NCBI RefSeq assembly: GCF_020886055.1
Contig: NZ_AP025184.1
Coordinates: forward strand, 372,001-436,000
Direction of reading: 5' to 3'
From: Flavobacterium ammoniigenes
Lineage (GTDB): Bacteria > Bacteroidota > Bacteroidia > Flavobacteriales > Flavobacteriaceae
DNA length: 64,000 nucleotides
Positions 43,056 to 51,852 of the stretch are shown here, one piece after another. Position 1 is the first letter of the stretch. Each line of letters begins with the position of its first letter. Position numbers and translations under genes: made by a program. The notes under the pieces were generated by a model. That model was not told the DNA's origin. It worked only from the letters and a program-made list of their open reading frames with translations, and searched no databases.

Positions 43056-43643
43056 CTATTCTTCACTTTTTTTCATGGCATGAAAATAAGCGGCTCGACT
43101 TAAAGGCTCGTATTCTTCTGTTTCGCCTAACATTACTAATTTATCATTATCGGTTTTTCTAAAACTGTAATTGGCTAGATTTCCTGTTCGCGTACAAACT
43201 GCATGTACTTTGGTCACATATTCGGCAGTAGCCATTAGAGCGGGCATCGGTCCAAAAGGATTTCCTTTAAAATCCATATCCAATCCAGCCACAATGACTC
43301 GAACACCTCGATTGGCCAAATCATTACAAACACGTACAATTTCGTCATCAAAAAACTGAGCTTCATCGATGCCCACCACATCACAACCTTGAGCCAAAAT
43401 CGCAATATTGGCAGCAGCCGGAACCGGAGTAGAACGAATTTCATTGGAATCATGAGACACTACCATTTCGTCGTGGTAACGGGTGTCGACAGCTGGCTTG
43501 AAAATTTCGACTTTTTGTTTGGCAAATTGAGCGCGTTTTAATCGGCGAATTAATTCCTCTGTTTTACCCGAAAACATGGAGCCACAAATGACTTCAATCC
43601 AACCAAATTGTTCTTTATGATTTACTGTATTTTCGAGAAACAT
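43056..43643 (-). CDS. tdk: Thymidine kinase (type II)
   Basis: 195 residues. P-loop GSMFSGKT at residues 21-28, the DEAQFFDD segment with the catalytic Glu region, and the zinc/lasso region. Salvages thymidine to dTMP. It belongs to the TK1-like tetrameric family. Two usual zinc-binding Cys pairs are not fully visible: VCTRTGN has one Cys, so the zinc site may be reduced. It is monocistronic and divergent from the acidic gene at 43837. Confidence 0.93.
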   Translation of the reverse strand: MFLENTVNHKEQFGWIEVICGSMFSGKTEELIRRLKRAQFAKQKVEIFKPAVDTRYHDEMVVSHDSNEIRSTPVPAAANIAILAQGCDVVGIDEAQFFDDEIVRVCNDLANRGVRVIVAGLDMDFKGNPFGPMPALMATAEYVTKVHAVCTRTGNLANYSFRKTDNDKLVMLGETEEYEPLSRAAYFHAMKKSEE

Positions 43644-43836
43644 GGTGCAGTTGTATAACTTAAAAAATGAATCGTTTTTTTCCTTTGTAAGCGTATAAAT
43701 TGAATGTAAAATTTTATACTTTTACGTGTTTCCAAATGTAAAAAAAATTTCCAAAGGACTGTCCCAAGTTTACCGAAATAAAAACAAAAAAAAGAACACG
43801 CAAACCAAACCACCTAGATCATATAATTTACATCAA

Positions 43837-44760
43837 ATGAAAAAAAGATTGGAAGCCGATTTAATCAGCATTGCACACCGAATTTTACAATTAAAGAATA
43901 AATCTGATATCAATCAATTGTATCTGGAAACACAAAAATTATATGAAAAATTGGCGGTATTGCGTTTTGTAGACGATCACTTTGGCGACAGCAAACCGAC
44001 CATTGGACAAGCTGAAATTGAAACAAAAATTGCAACTGCATTCGAAGCAATTGAAAATGAAGAGCCTGTTGCTATAACCATAGAAGAAATTGAAATTCCT
44101 GAATTAGAAACTACTCCCGAATTGATTTTGGAAGAAGAAGAACAAGAGGAAATCACTGAAATGGAAGAACCTGTTTTTGAAGAAGAGGAAGATTTAGAAA
44201 CCTTAGAAGATGAGATTGAAGATGAGGTGGAGGAAGAAGAAATCGAAGCGCCATTTGTTCCTGCTTTTGAATTAGAAAAAGAGGAAGAAGTTGAGGAAGA
44301 AATCATCGAAGAAGCACCAAAACAAGAAGCTGTTCAAATTTCATTTGAAGATTTAATCGGTGGTGATTTTAGCGAAGACCTTTTTGTGAAAGTAGAAAGT
44401 ACTGCTTTTGAAACCCCAGTCGAAGCAGAACCAGAATCAGCTATTGAAAACGCTACTCTCGAACTTGATGAAATAGCACTTCCGAAAGAGGTTGAAGAAT
44501 CCAAATCAGTTACGCTAAACGAAAAACTAGCCAAAGGTATCAACATCGATTTAAACGACCGTATTGCCTTTACCAAACATCTTTTTGGAAATGACCCGGA
44601 AGATTACAACCGTGTATTGAACCAATTAATCACTTTTGACACCTTTTATGAAACGCGCGATTTTATCAGAGATATGGTAAAACCAGACTACAATAACTGG
44701 GAAGGAAAAGAAGAATACGAAGAACGTTTTATGGAAATTATCGAGAAAAAATTCTTGTAA
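43837..44760 (+). CDS. Acidic, glutamate-rich protein of unknown function upstream of rsmI
   Basis: About 307 residues from the ATG at 43837 (MKKRLEADLISIAHRILQL). A conserved-looking helical N-terminus (1-50), a very long Glu-rich low-complexity centre (residues ~70-190) and a folded C-terminus (about 220-307: INLNDRIAFTKHLFGNDPEDYNRVLNQLITFDTFYETRDFIRDM). No signal peptide or membrane helix. I do not recognise a named family. A frame from a GTG at 43726 adds a Lys-rich leader but seems less likely. It lies 32 nt before rsmI, probably in one transcript. Confidence 0.8.
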   Translation: MKKRLEADLISIAHRILQLKNKSDINQLYLETQKLYEKLAVLRFVDDHFGDSKPTIGQAEIETKIATAFEAIENEEPVAITIEEIEIPELETTPELILEEEEQEEITEMEEPVFEEEEDLETLEDEIEDEVEEEEIEAPFVPAFELEKEEEVEEEIIEEAPKQEAVQISFEDLIGGDFSEDLFVKVESTAFETPVEAEPESAIENATLELDEIALPKEVEESKSVTLNEKLAKGINIDLNDRIAFTKHLFGNDPEDYNRVLNQLITFDTFYETRDFIRDMVKPDYNNWEGKEEYEERFMEIIEKKFL

Positions 44761-44792
44761 TTCCCTTTTATCAATTGAATTTTTAGCGCCGA

Positions 44793-45506
44793 ATGTCAAA
44801 ATTATACATCGTTCCAACGCCAATTGGCAATCTCGAAGACATGACTTTTCGTGCGATTCGCATTCTGAAAGAAGTGGATTTAATTCTTGCCGAAGACACG
44901 CGTACCAGCGGCAAATTATTGAAACATTTTGAAATCAGCACCCACATGCACAGCCACCATATGCACAACGAGCACAAAACGGTGGAAAATGTTATTGCGC
45001 GTTTGCAAGCGGGAGAAAACATCGCCTTGATTTCGGATGCGGGAACTCCTGCCATTTCAGATCCCGGATTTTTATTGACCCGTGCTTGTATTGAAAAAGG
45101 AATCGAAGTCGAATGTTTACCAGGTGCTACTGCTTTTGTCCCCGCTTTAGTGAATAGTGGTTTACCCAATGATAAATTCGTTTTTGAGGGCTTTTTGCCA
45201 GATAAAAAAGGGCGACAAACTCGTTTTTTGGCTTTAGCCGAAGAAACTAGAACGATGATTTTGTATGTTTCGCCACACAAATTAGTAAAAACATTGTCCG
45301 AATTTGCGGCTTACTTTGGCGAAGACAGACCGGTTTCAGTATCCAGAGAATTATCCAAACTCCACGAAGAAAACGTCAGAGGAAGGGTTAAAGAAGTTTT
45401 GACCCACTTCGAGAAAATAGCACCAAGAGGTGAAATCGTTGTGGTAGTGGGTGGCAAACCTGTGGTCAAAGAAGCCAAGAAAAATAAATTTTCAGAAGAA
45501 GAATAA
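44793..45506 (+). CDS. rsmI: 16S rRNA (cytidine1402-2'-O)-methyltransferase
   Basis: 237 residues. SAM-dependent tetrapyrrole-methylase-like fold: LYIVPTPIGNLEDMTFRAIRILKEVDLILAEDTRTS at the start, ISDAGTPAISDPGFLL near residue 78, and LPGATAFVPALVNSGLP near 112. Methylates the ribose of C1402 in the decoding centre, acting with RsmH. The C-terminal domain is shorter than in E. coli (286). It is followed after 3 nt by the HopJ-like gene. Confidence 0.96.
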   Translation: MSKLYIVPTPIGNLEDMTFRAIRILKEVDLILAEDTRTSGKLLKHFEISTHMHSHHMHNEHKTVENVIARLQAGENIALISDAGTPAISDPGFLLTRACIEKGIEVECLPGATAFVPALVNSGLPNDKFVFEGFLPDKKGRQTRFLALAEETRTMILYVSPHKLVKTLSEFAAYFGEDRPVSVSRELSKLHEENVRGRVKEVLTHFEKIAPRGEIVVVVGGKPVVKEAKKNKFSEEE

Positions 45507-45509
45507 ATC

Positions 45510-45854
45510 ATGACGCTACACGCCTTTTTAGAGAAACTAAACCAATACCCAGAAGCCATCACTTTTGCCGAAACCATCGCAACCATTGAAAGCAATTACG
45601 ATTTTACCCCTACTGCTTTTCAAAATGGGAAGCAACACAATGGAGCGGGAGAAAATTCAGGGTCTTGTAAAGTATTTGCTTTCGCGAAAATCCAAGAATT
45701 ATCCCAAGCAGCCACTTTAGCCTGCTTTGGCGCCTATTATTTTGAAGAAGTGCTAGGCGATCCGCAAGGAACCAACCATCAAAACATTCGCAATTTTATG
45801 CAATTCGGTTGGGACGGAATTCAATTTGAAGGCGAAGCATTAGTATTGAAATAA
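45510..45854 (+). CDS. HopJ family protein
   Basis: 114 residues, matching the HopJ type III effector family: a helix-rich N-terminus (LHAFLEKLNQYPEAITFAETIATI), NYDFTPTAFQNG, GENSGSCKVFAFAKIQELS and the C-terminal NHQNIRNFMQFGWDGIQFE. The effector name comes from Pseudomonas; in non-pathogens such as this it is a conserved cytosolic protein of unknown function, and no secretion system is nearby. It sits 3 nt after rsmI and 21 nt before recJ. Confidence 0.88.
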   Translation: MTLHAFLEKLNQYPEAITFAETIATIESNYDFTPTAFQNGKQHNGAGENSGSCKVFAFAKIQELSQAATLACFGAYYFEEVLGDPQGTNHQNIRNFMQFGWDGIQFEGEALVLK

Positions 45855-45875
45855 ACCCCCAAAACCCAAATCGAT

Positions 45876-47564
45876 ATGCGTTGGACTATCAAACCAAAAC
45901 CCGCCCCAGAACAAGTTCGTCAACTCGCGCAAGAACTCAATGTAGATCCATTGATCGCCACTTTATTGATTCAGCGTAATATTACCTCTTTTGATAAAGC
46001 CAAAGCTTTCTTTCGCCCCTCACTCGATCATTTACACGATCCGTTCTTGATGAAAGATATGGATGTGGCTGTCAACCGAATCGAACAAGCCATGGCCAAC
46101 CAAGAAAATATTTTGGTTTTTGGCGATTATGACGTAGACGGAACGACTGCAGTTTCCTTGGTGTCATCCTATTTAAAAAGTATTTATCCCCATATTGCAA
46201 CCTATATTCCAGATCGCTATGCCGAAGGTTACGGCATTTCTTTCCAAGGGATTGACTTTGCCGAAGACAATGGTTTTTCGTTGATTATTGCCTTGGACTG
46301 CGGTATCAAATCGATTGAACATGTGGCTTACGCCAAAGAAAAAAAAATTGATTTCATCATTTGTGATCACCATAGACCTGGCGATTCACTACCGGATGCA
46401 GTTGCTGTTCTCGACCCAAAAAGAGACGATTGTAGGTATCCATACGACGAATTGTGTGGATGTGGTGTCGGTTTCAAATTGATTCAGGCTTTAAGCCAAA
46501 ATCAAAATCAAACTATGAATGATTTGATTCCGTATTTGGATTTAGTTGCCACCGCCATTGCTGCTGATATTGTACCAATAACAGGCGAAAATAGAGTGTT
46601 GGCACATTTTGGTTTGCAAGTGATCAACGAAGCGCCAAGACCTGGAATCCAAGCTTTGATCCAACAAATTAAAAAACAAACCCTTACCATCACCGATGTC
46701 GTTTTTGTCATTGCGCCTCGTATCAATGCCGCCGGACGCATCAAACACGGTAATCATGCGGTAGAATTGTTAACCGAATTTAATTTGGAACAAGCCCAAC
46801 AATTTGCCAAAGAAATTGAAGACTACAATTCGGAACGCAAAGGCTTGGACAAACAAATTACCCAAGAAGCGCTACAACAAATTGAAAACAACAAAGAACA
46901 AGACAGTTTTACGACTGTGGTTTTTCAAGAGAATTGGCACAAAGGTGTGATCGGAATTGTTGCGTCACGATTAATTGAAACCTACTATAGACCGACTTTA
47001 GTGTTTACTAAAAGTGGCGATTACTACGCCGCATCGGCCCGATCGGTTCGTGGTTTTGATGTGTACAATGCACTAGAAGCTTGTTCAGAACATTTGGAAC
47101 AATTTGGCGGACATATGTATGCGGCAGGAATGACCTTGAAAGTAGAAAATTATGAGGCTTTCAAAAATGCCTTCGAAAAAGTAGTACAAGAAACTATGAA
47201 TCCTGAATTGCGCACTCCCGAAATGGAAATCGATGCCGAAATTGATTTTTCGGAAATCACTCCAAAACTCGTTCGGATTTTAAAACAATTCGAACCTTTT
47301 GGCCCACAAAATATGACACCCGTTTTTGCCACTCAAAATGTTATGGACACCGGTTATCCAAAATATATGGGCGCCAATGAAGAACACATCCGCCTTTTTG
47401 TAAAACAACAACATTCAGATGGCTTTGCAGCTATTGGTTTTAATCTGGCGCATAAGAAGAATGTAATTGCCAATAGAAATCCATTTCAAATGGCCTATTG
47501 CATTGATGAAAATGAATGGAACGGCCAAATAAGCCTACAACTCCGACTAAAAGATATTCAATAA
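45876..47564 (+). CDS. recJ: Single-stranded-DNA-specific exonuclease RecJ
   Basis: 562 residues. DHH phosphoesterase with motif I FGDYDVDGTTA (84-90 core), the second Asp in ALDCGIKS, and DHH (164-166, IICDHHRPG), then the DHHA1 domain with GGHMYAAGMTL. Degrades 5'-ended single strands in recombination and repair. It is in a plus-strand run with rsmI and HopJ, and its stop overlaps the MFS start by one base. Confidence 0.96.
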   Translation: MRWTIKPKPAPEQVRQLAQELNVDPLIATLLIQRNITSFDKAKAFFRPSLDHLHDPFLMKDMDVAVNRIEQAMANQENILVFGDYDVDGTTAVSLVSSYLKSIYPHIATYIPDRYAEGYGISFQGIDFAEDNGFSLIIALDCGIKSIEHVAYAKEKKIDFIICDHHRPGDSLPDAVAVLDPKRDDCRYPYDELCGCGVGFKLIQALSQNQNQTMNDLIPYLDLVATAIAADIVPITGENRVLAHFGLQVINEAPRPGIQALIQQIKKQTLTITDVVFVIAPRINAAGRIKHGNHAVELLTEFNLEQAQQFAKEIEDYNSERKGLDKQITQEALQQIENNKEQDSFTTVVFQENWHKGVIGIVASRLIETYYRPTLVFTKSGDYYAASARSVRGFDVYNALEACSEHLEQFGGHMYAAGMTLKVENYEAFKNAFEKVVQETMNPELRTPEMEIDAEIDFSEITPKLVRILKQFEPFGPQNMTPVFATQNVMDTGYPKYMGANEEHIRLFVKQQHSDGFAAIGFNLAHKKNVIANRNPFQMAYCIDENEWNGQISLQLRLKDIQ

Positions 47565-48835
47565 TGAAACAAAAAAATGACCCTTACGAAGCCTTGCGCT
47601 ACCCAGAATTCAATGTGTTTTTAATCTTGCGATTTGCCATGGTTTTTGCTTGGTCGATGCAATTTATTGTGATTGAATGGCAGGTATACAGCTTGACCAA
47701 AAGCGCTTTGTCATTAGGAATTATAGGGTTAATGGAAATTATTCCTGCTGTTTCTATGGCGTTGTTTGCTGGGCATATAGTGGATCAAAACGAGAAAAAA
47801 GGAATGCTACTCAAATGTATTTTAGGTTTTTCGGTGATTAGTATTGGCTTGTTTTTATTGACTTGGCCAATAATTACAACGGGTTGGTCAACTCAAGTAA
47901 TCTTATATAGTATTTATTTCTTGGTGTTTTTAGGCGGATTAGTTCGCTCGTTTTTAGGGCCAACGGTATTCTCATTAATGTCACAAATTGTTCCTAAAAA
48001 GACCTATTCCAATGCAGCCACTTGGAGTAGTTCGGTTTGGCAAATAGCGGCTGTTTTAGGGCCAGCAATAGCAGGATTTTTAATCACTTGGATTGGTATT
48101 CATTGGTCGATGTGTACGGTAGTTGCCTTTGCTATCATTGCACTAATTGCCTTGTCCAAAATTGAATCAAAACCCATTTTGAATCCAAAAATTGGCGAAC
48201 CAGTCATGCAAAGTTTGAAAGAAGGAGTCAAATTTGTGTTCCAAAATAAAACGATTTTAGGAGCGCTATCTTTGGATATGATTGCCGTATTGTTTGGAGG
48301 CGCCGTTGCTTTGTTACCCATTTTCGCCCAAGACATTTTAAAAGTAGGCTCGGAAGGTTTTGGAATTTTACGAGCAGCACCTGCTATTGGTGCCTTCTTA
48401 ACCATGTTTGTTTCGGCTTATGTGCCTTTGAATAAAAACGCAGGAATGAAATTGTTAGTAGCTATTTTCGCTTTTGGCGTCTGCATTATTGTCTTTGGAT
48501 TGTCTACTATTTTTTGGTTATCTGTTTTCGCTTTATTTATGAGCGGAGTGGTTGATGGTATTTCAGTGGTGATTCGCCAAACGATTTTGCAATTGAAAAC
48601 TCCCGATCATATGCGCGGAAGAGTAGCGGCAGTAAATTCGATTTTTGTGGGTTCGTCTAACGAATTGGGTGCTTTTGAAAGCGGATTGACAGCTAAATTA
48701 ATGGGAACGGTCACCGCAGTCGTTTTTGGCGGAAGCATGACTTTATTAACCGTTTTGATTACTGGGATTTCTTCGCCTACCTTTAGAAATTTGGATTTAG
48801 AAAAAGACTTGGAAGAACATCGAAAAGAAGAGTAG
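47564..48835 (+). CDS. MFS transporter (MFS_3/EntS-like)
   Basis: 423 residues with 12 predicted helices; the N-terminal half has the MFS motif-A-like AGHIVDQNEKKGML. The start is the ATG at 47564, which overlaps the recJ stop as TAATG, indicating translational coupling; the frame upstream of this is inside recJ. The SSVWQIAAVLGPAIAGFLI and MRGRVAAVNSIFVGSSNELGAFESG segments match exporters of the EntS/MdfA-like group. The substrate is not predictable; it may export a metabolite or drug. Confidence 0.88.
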   Translation: MKQKNDPYEALRYPEFNVFLILRFAMVFAWSMQFIVIEWQVYSLTKSALSLGIIGLMEIIPAVSMALFAGHIVDQNEKKGMLLKCILGFSVISIGLFLLTWPIITTGWSTQVILYSIYFLVFLGGLVRSFLGPTVFSLMSQIVPKKTYSNAATWSSSVWQIAAVLGPAIAGFLITWIGIHWSMCTVVAFAIIALIALSKIESKPILNPKIGEPVMQSLKEGVKFVFQNKTILGALSLDMIAVLFGGAVALLPIFAQDILKVGSEGFGILRAAPAIGAFLTMFVSAYVPLNKNAGMKLLVAIFAFGVCIIVFGLSTIFWLSVFALFMSGVVDGISVVIRQTILQLKTPDHMRGRVAAVNSIFVGSSNELGAFESGLTAKLMGTVTAVVFGGSMTLLTVLITGISSPTFRNLDLEKDLEEHRKEE

Positions 48836-48848
48836 ATTAAATACTACA

Positions 48849-49604
48849 CTATTCGTATTTTTTAATCTCAAAAGTATCTCCGTCAAAAACGCCATAGGTA
48901 AAATAGCTAATCCAATCGCCTAAATTCACGTAGTCTGAATTATTGCCTAAAGGAAATACCATCGGTAAATGACGGTGACCAAAAACAAGGTAATTGTAGT
49001 GTTTGGTTTCCAATTTGCGTTTGGCATATTGAATCAACCATTCGTTTTCTTCGCCCAAAAAAACCACATCTTCGGCACCCGAAATCAATTTGTTTTTAAC
49101 CGAAAGGTATTGGGCTAGACCCACTCCCAAATCTGGATGCAACCAACGGAAAAACCATTTGGCTACGGGATTCGTAAACACTTTTTTCATGCGTTTGTAG
49201 CCTTTGTCACCAGGACCTTTTCCGTCGCCGTGGCCTATCAAAAAAGTTTTGTCGCCAAACGTAAATTCTTGGTTGTCGCGGTATACAGGAATATTGAGTT
49301 CTTTTTGAAAATAATCTCCCATCCACAAATCGTGGTTGCCCACAAAGAAATAAATAGGGATGCCGCTGTCGCGAATTTCAGCGAGTTTACCCAAAATACG
49401 AACAAATCCTTTTGGGACTACGGTTTTGTATTCGAACCAAAAATCAAACAAATCACCCAATAAAAAAATAGCTTCGGCATCTTGTTTCACTTCGTCTAGC
49501 CAAGCCACAAATTGTTGTTCTCTAGGAAAACTCAATTCGGGAGTTGGCGCACCAAAATGCTGATCGGATGCAAAATATATTTTTTTGTTGTTGGTTAATG
49601 GCAT
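48849..49604 (-). CDS. lpxH: UDP-2,3-diacylglucosamine diphosphatase LpxH-like
   Basis: 251 residues from the ATG at 49604. Calcineurin-type metallophosphatase: ASDQHFG (Asp14, His16), GDLFDFWFEY, FVGNHDLWMGD, LIGHGDGKGPGDKGY and VFGHRHLP give the dimetal site and the LpxH-type cap. It makes lipid X in lipid A synthesis. The longer frame starts inside queD and is rejected. It lies 10 nt after the queD stop, an operon without obvious metabolic logic. The DQH instead of DxH at the first motif is usual in this group. Confidence 0.92.
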   Translation of the reverse strand: MPLTNNKKIYFASDQHFGAPTPELSFPREQQFVAWLDEVKQDAEAIFLLGDLFDFWFEYKTVVPKGFVRILGKLAEIRDSGIPIYFFVGNHDLWMGDYFQKELNIPVYRDNQEFTFGDKTFLIGHGDGKGPGDKGYKRMKKVFTNPVAKWFFRWLHPDLGVGLAQYLSVKNKLISGAEDVVFLGEENEWLIQYAKRKLETKHYNYLVFGHRHLPMVFPLGNNSDYVNLGDWISYFTYGVFDGDTFEIKKYE

Positions 49605-49614
49605 CGGTATCGAA

Positions 49615-50067
49615 TTACAAATTATCGCTGGCAAACCATTCGGCAAATGACGAATCGGTTTCTTGCAATTTTAAGGAAAAAAGCGCGATTCCTTCTGGTA
49701 ATCTATTGTTGATGCGTTGCGCAAAATCAATTACCATATTCTCGCTGGTAGGTTGGTAATCAACTAAAATCACGTGATGACCACGTGTTTTCAATTCTTT
49801 GGCCAACTCAATATGAGGGGTAGTTTCGTTAAAAACGGTAGCGTGATCAAATTGATCTACAATTTCTTCTTTCACGATTTTTTTCAAATCGGTAAAGTCA
49901 ATCACCATTCCAAATTTTACGTTGGAGCGATCCACAATAGGTTTCCCAATAACAGTTACAGATAATTTATAACTGTGTCCGTGTACGTTTTTACATTTGC
50001 CATCATAGCCGTACAAAGCGTGACCGGTTTCAAAACTAAATTGTTTGGTGATTCTAATATTACTCAT
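49615..50067 (-). CDS. queD: 6-carboxy-5,6,7,8-tetrahydropterin synthase (QueD) family
   Basis: 150 residues. Zinc ligands His16, His29 and His31 (SFETGHALYG, VHGHSY), catalytic Cys25 in GKCKNVHGH, and the C-terminal catalytic Asp/His region (DYQPTSENMVIDFA). It acts in queuosine/7-deazaguanine synthesis on 7,8-dihydroneopterin triphosphate. No other que genes are nearby. A TAAGTTTG -7-like box lies at 50087-50094 on the minus strand. lpxH follows. Confidence 0.92.
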   Translation of the reverse strand: MSNIRITKQFSFETGHALYGYDGKCKNVHGHSYKLSVTVIGKPIVDRSNVKFGMVIDFTDLKKIVKEEIVDQFDHATVFNETTPHIELAKELKTRGHHVILVDYQPTSENMVIDFAQRINNRLPEGIALFSLKLQETDSSFAEWFASDNL

Positions 50068-50112
50068 TCCATGGTGTATTTGACTGCAAACTTACGAAAA
50101 TTATTGAGGCTA

Positions 50113-50874
50113 TTAGTTTCTTTTTAGGGCTGATTTGGTCGCCTCAGAAAGTACTAATTTTCCAGTGATGGCAGCTCTTTCTACTAGTAAATTGTCCCAA
50201 TGCTCCGTACCTTCCCAAAGGACTTTTTTCATCTCTGTTACTGCTTCTGGATTATAAGATGCCAATTGATGAGTCAAAATAGACACGGCTTCATCTAATT
50301 TTTCAATGGTGGCAAAGGTATTGGCAAACAAGCCTTTTTCTTTGGCCCAAGCCGCTGATTTCCATTCGCCAGCTACTAAAGACAATTCGGCCAAAGCTGT
50401 TTTACCTATTTTTCTAGACACAGCAGGTTCTATTACAAAAGGCCCAATGCCAATGGATAATTCGGATAATTTGACACTCGCTTCATGGGTTGCCAATACA
50501 TAATCGCAAGCAGCGGCAATTCCAACTCCTCCACCAACTGTTTTTCCTTGCACACGACCCACAATGATTTTAGGACATTTTCGCATCGCATTAATCAAAT
50601 TAGCAAAACCTGAAAAGAAGGTTTTTCCTTCCGCTTCAGTGGTTACTGCTAGCAATTCATCAAACGAAGCTCCAGCGCAAAAAGTGGCTGTTCCTTGACT
50701 TTTCAAAACGACTACTCCCACTTCGGGATTATGTCCAAGGGTTTCGATGGTAGTTGTCAGTTCTTTTAACAATGAGGAGGGAAATGAATTACTGGCAGGG
50801 TGACCAAATTCAACCGTAGCAATTGTAGCCTCGATAGAAATGGAGATGGATCCTGTTGAATTGTGTAATGCCAT
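50113..50874 (-). CDS. Enoyl-CoA hydratase/isomerase family protein
   Basis: 253 residues, a crotonase fold: ATIEFGHPASNSFPSSLLKEL near the N-terminus, FCAGASFDELLAV (oxyanion-hole segment, residues ~66-78), and GKTVGGGVGIAAACDYVLATHEASVKLSELSIGIGPFV. One of the two catalytic Glu positions reads Ser/Glu in KLSELSIGIGP, so either hydration or isomerisation is possible. The C-terminus lacks trimer-lengthening extras. Monocistronic. The acyl substrate is unknown. Confidence 0.88.
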   Translation of the reverse strand: MALHNSTGSISISIEATIATVEFGHPASNSFPSSLLKELTTTIETLGHNPEVGVVVLKSQGTATFCAGASFDELLAVTTEAEGKTFFSGFANLINAMRKCPKIIVGRVQGKTVGGGVGIAAACDYVLATHEASVKLSELSIGIGPFVIEPAVSRKIGKTALAELSLVAGEWKSAAWAKEKGLFANTFATIEKLDEAVSILTHQLASYNPEAVTEMKKVLWEGTEHWDNLLVERAAITGKLVLSEATKSALKRN

Positions 50875-50981
50875 AGCAGAAATTTTACTGTAAAGTTAAA
50901 ACTATTCTGTTAGTTTGTTCTTTTTTTGAAAAGAATGGCGTGGTTTTTTTGTGCAATTAGGAAATTAAAACCAAATTAAAC

Positions 50982-50989
50982 TATATTTG
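50982..50989 (+). promoter_or_regulatory. Promoter -7 box of tRNA-Ala
   Basis: TATATTTG at 50982-50989, 11 nt before the mature tRNA 5' end. Confidence 0.6.
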
Positions 50990-51000
50990 CTGCCTGCATT

Positions 51001-51077
51001 GGGGATGTAGCTCAGTTGGCTAGAGTGCTTGACTGGCAGTCAAGAGGTCGTGGGTTCGAGCCCCATCTTCTCCACCA
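51001..51077 (+). tRNA. tRNA-Ala (anticodon GGC)
   Basis: 77 nt including encoded CCA. The anticodon stem CTTGA/TCAAG holds the loop CTGGCAG with anticodon GGC; the T-arm is GTGGG/CCCAT. The acceptor has the G3-U70 pair that marks alanine tRNAs, and an apparent U6-U67 mismatch. The pectin locus begins directly after its terminator. Confidence 0.95.
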
Positions 51078-51080
51078 AAG

Positions 51081-51108
51081 AAACCTGTACTTTCAAGTAT
51101 GGGTTTTT
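51081..51108. terminator. Bidirectional terminator, tRNA-Ala / pectin locus
   Basis: A 12-bp stem with two wobble pairs (51081-51092 with 51095-51106), then a T-run for the tRNA; the flanking A/T tracts also allow termination of the minus-strand PUL. Confidence 0.82.
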
Positions 51109-51846
51109 TTATTTTTTATAAAATGCATTCAATCTTAAATTCAGTTTCTTTAACTCTCGAACTGCAATTGTTGCTATTTCGGTAGCGCCTTTACGACTCA
51201 AATGCGTATCATCTGATTTACCCTCTGGATAATAAGGATGCTCTCCTGCTTTGAAAAACAAATGCAACTCTTTTGACTTTTCTACACCATAGGATTGTTC
51301 TAACTGTTCTGAAAAATATTCCAAGTCAATAAAGGGCACTTGGTATTCTTGAGCAACTAATCTAACTTCCAATGGGTACTCGCCATGCGTACCAATTAAA
51401 ACTCCTTGTTCATTGAAATTCCTTCTGGCAATTGAAGAAAATAAGATCGGAATTGCTCCTTTAGCTCTAGCTTCGGTAACAAAGCGAATCAGATTATGGC
51501 GGTAAGTAGTATGCGGATTGGTGTATCGAGTGGAATCGGCTACTTTTGCATCGTTATGGCCAAATTGAATAAAAACATAATCGCCTGGTTTTAAAGAATT
51601 ATAAACTGAATCCCATCGTTTTTCCTTGATAAAACTTTTAGTGCTTCGCCCGTTAACTGCCCGATTATCAATGATAATTGTATTCAAATCAAAAAAAGAT
51701 GGCAATACCTGACACCATCCTGTTTCAGGATTTTCATTGGGCTTAATTTTATCTGCCATCGTCGAATCGCCAATAGTGTAAATGGTTGTTTTTTGACCCC
51801 AACAACTCATCGAAATACATACACATAGAAATAATAAAATCCTCAT
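51109..51846 (-). CDS. Rhamnogalacturonan acetylesterase-like SGNH hydrolase (CE12 type)
   Basis: 245 residues, secreted (signal peptide 1-17, ending CWGQ). SGNH blocks: TIYTIGDSTMA with catalytic Ser28, NRAVNGRSTKSF, QFGHNDAK, and SDDTHLSRKGATEIA with the Asp/His pair. This is the layout of fungal and bacterial RG acetylesterases, which remove acetyl from galacturonic residues of pectin. It is the last gene of the pectin operon, 6 nt after the PL10-CE8 gene. Confidence 0.9.
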   Translation of the reverse strand: MRILLFLCVCISMSCWGQKTTIYTIGDSTMADKIKPNENPETGWCQVLPSFFDLNTIIIDNRAVNGRSTKSFIKEKRWDSVYNSLKPGDYVFIQFGHNDAKVADSTRYTNPHTTYRHNLIRFVTEARAKGAIPILFSSIARRNFNEQGVLIGTHGEYPLEVRLVAQEYQVPFIDLEYFSEQLEQSYGVEKSKELHLFFKAGEHPYYPEGKSDDTHLSRKGATEIATIAVRELKKLNLRLNAFYKK

Positions 51847-51852
51847 AGTAGA

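Noticed and set aside
43977..44306. Ser-rich open frame on the minus strand
   Set aside because: It is the antisense reading of the Glu-rich codons (GAA/GAG read as TTC/CTC and, in shifted frames, Ser) of the acidic protein gene.
45510..45854. Type III secretion effector function for the HopJ protein
   Set aside because: The family name comes from Pseudomonas; no secretion genes are nearby and the protein is embedded in a housekeeping operon.
48836..48848. Terminator between the MFS gene and lpxH
   Set aside because: The 13-nt gap has no stem; termination must lie within one of the genes, if any.
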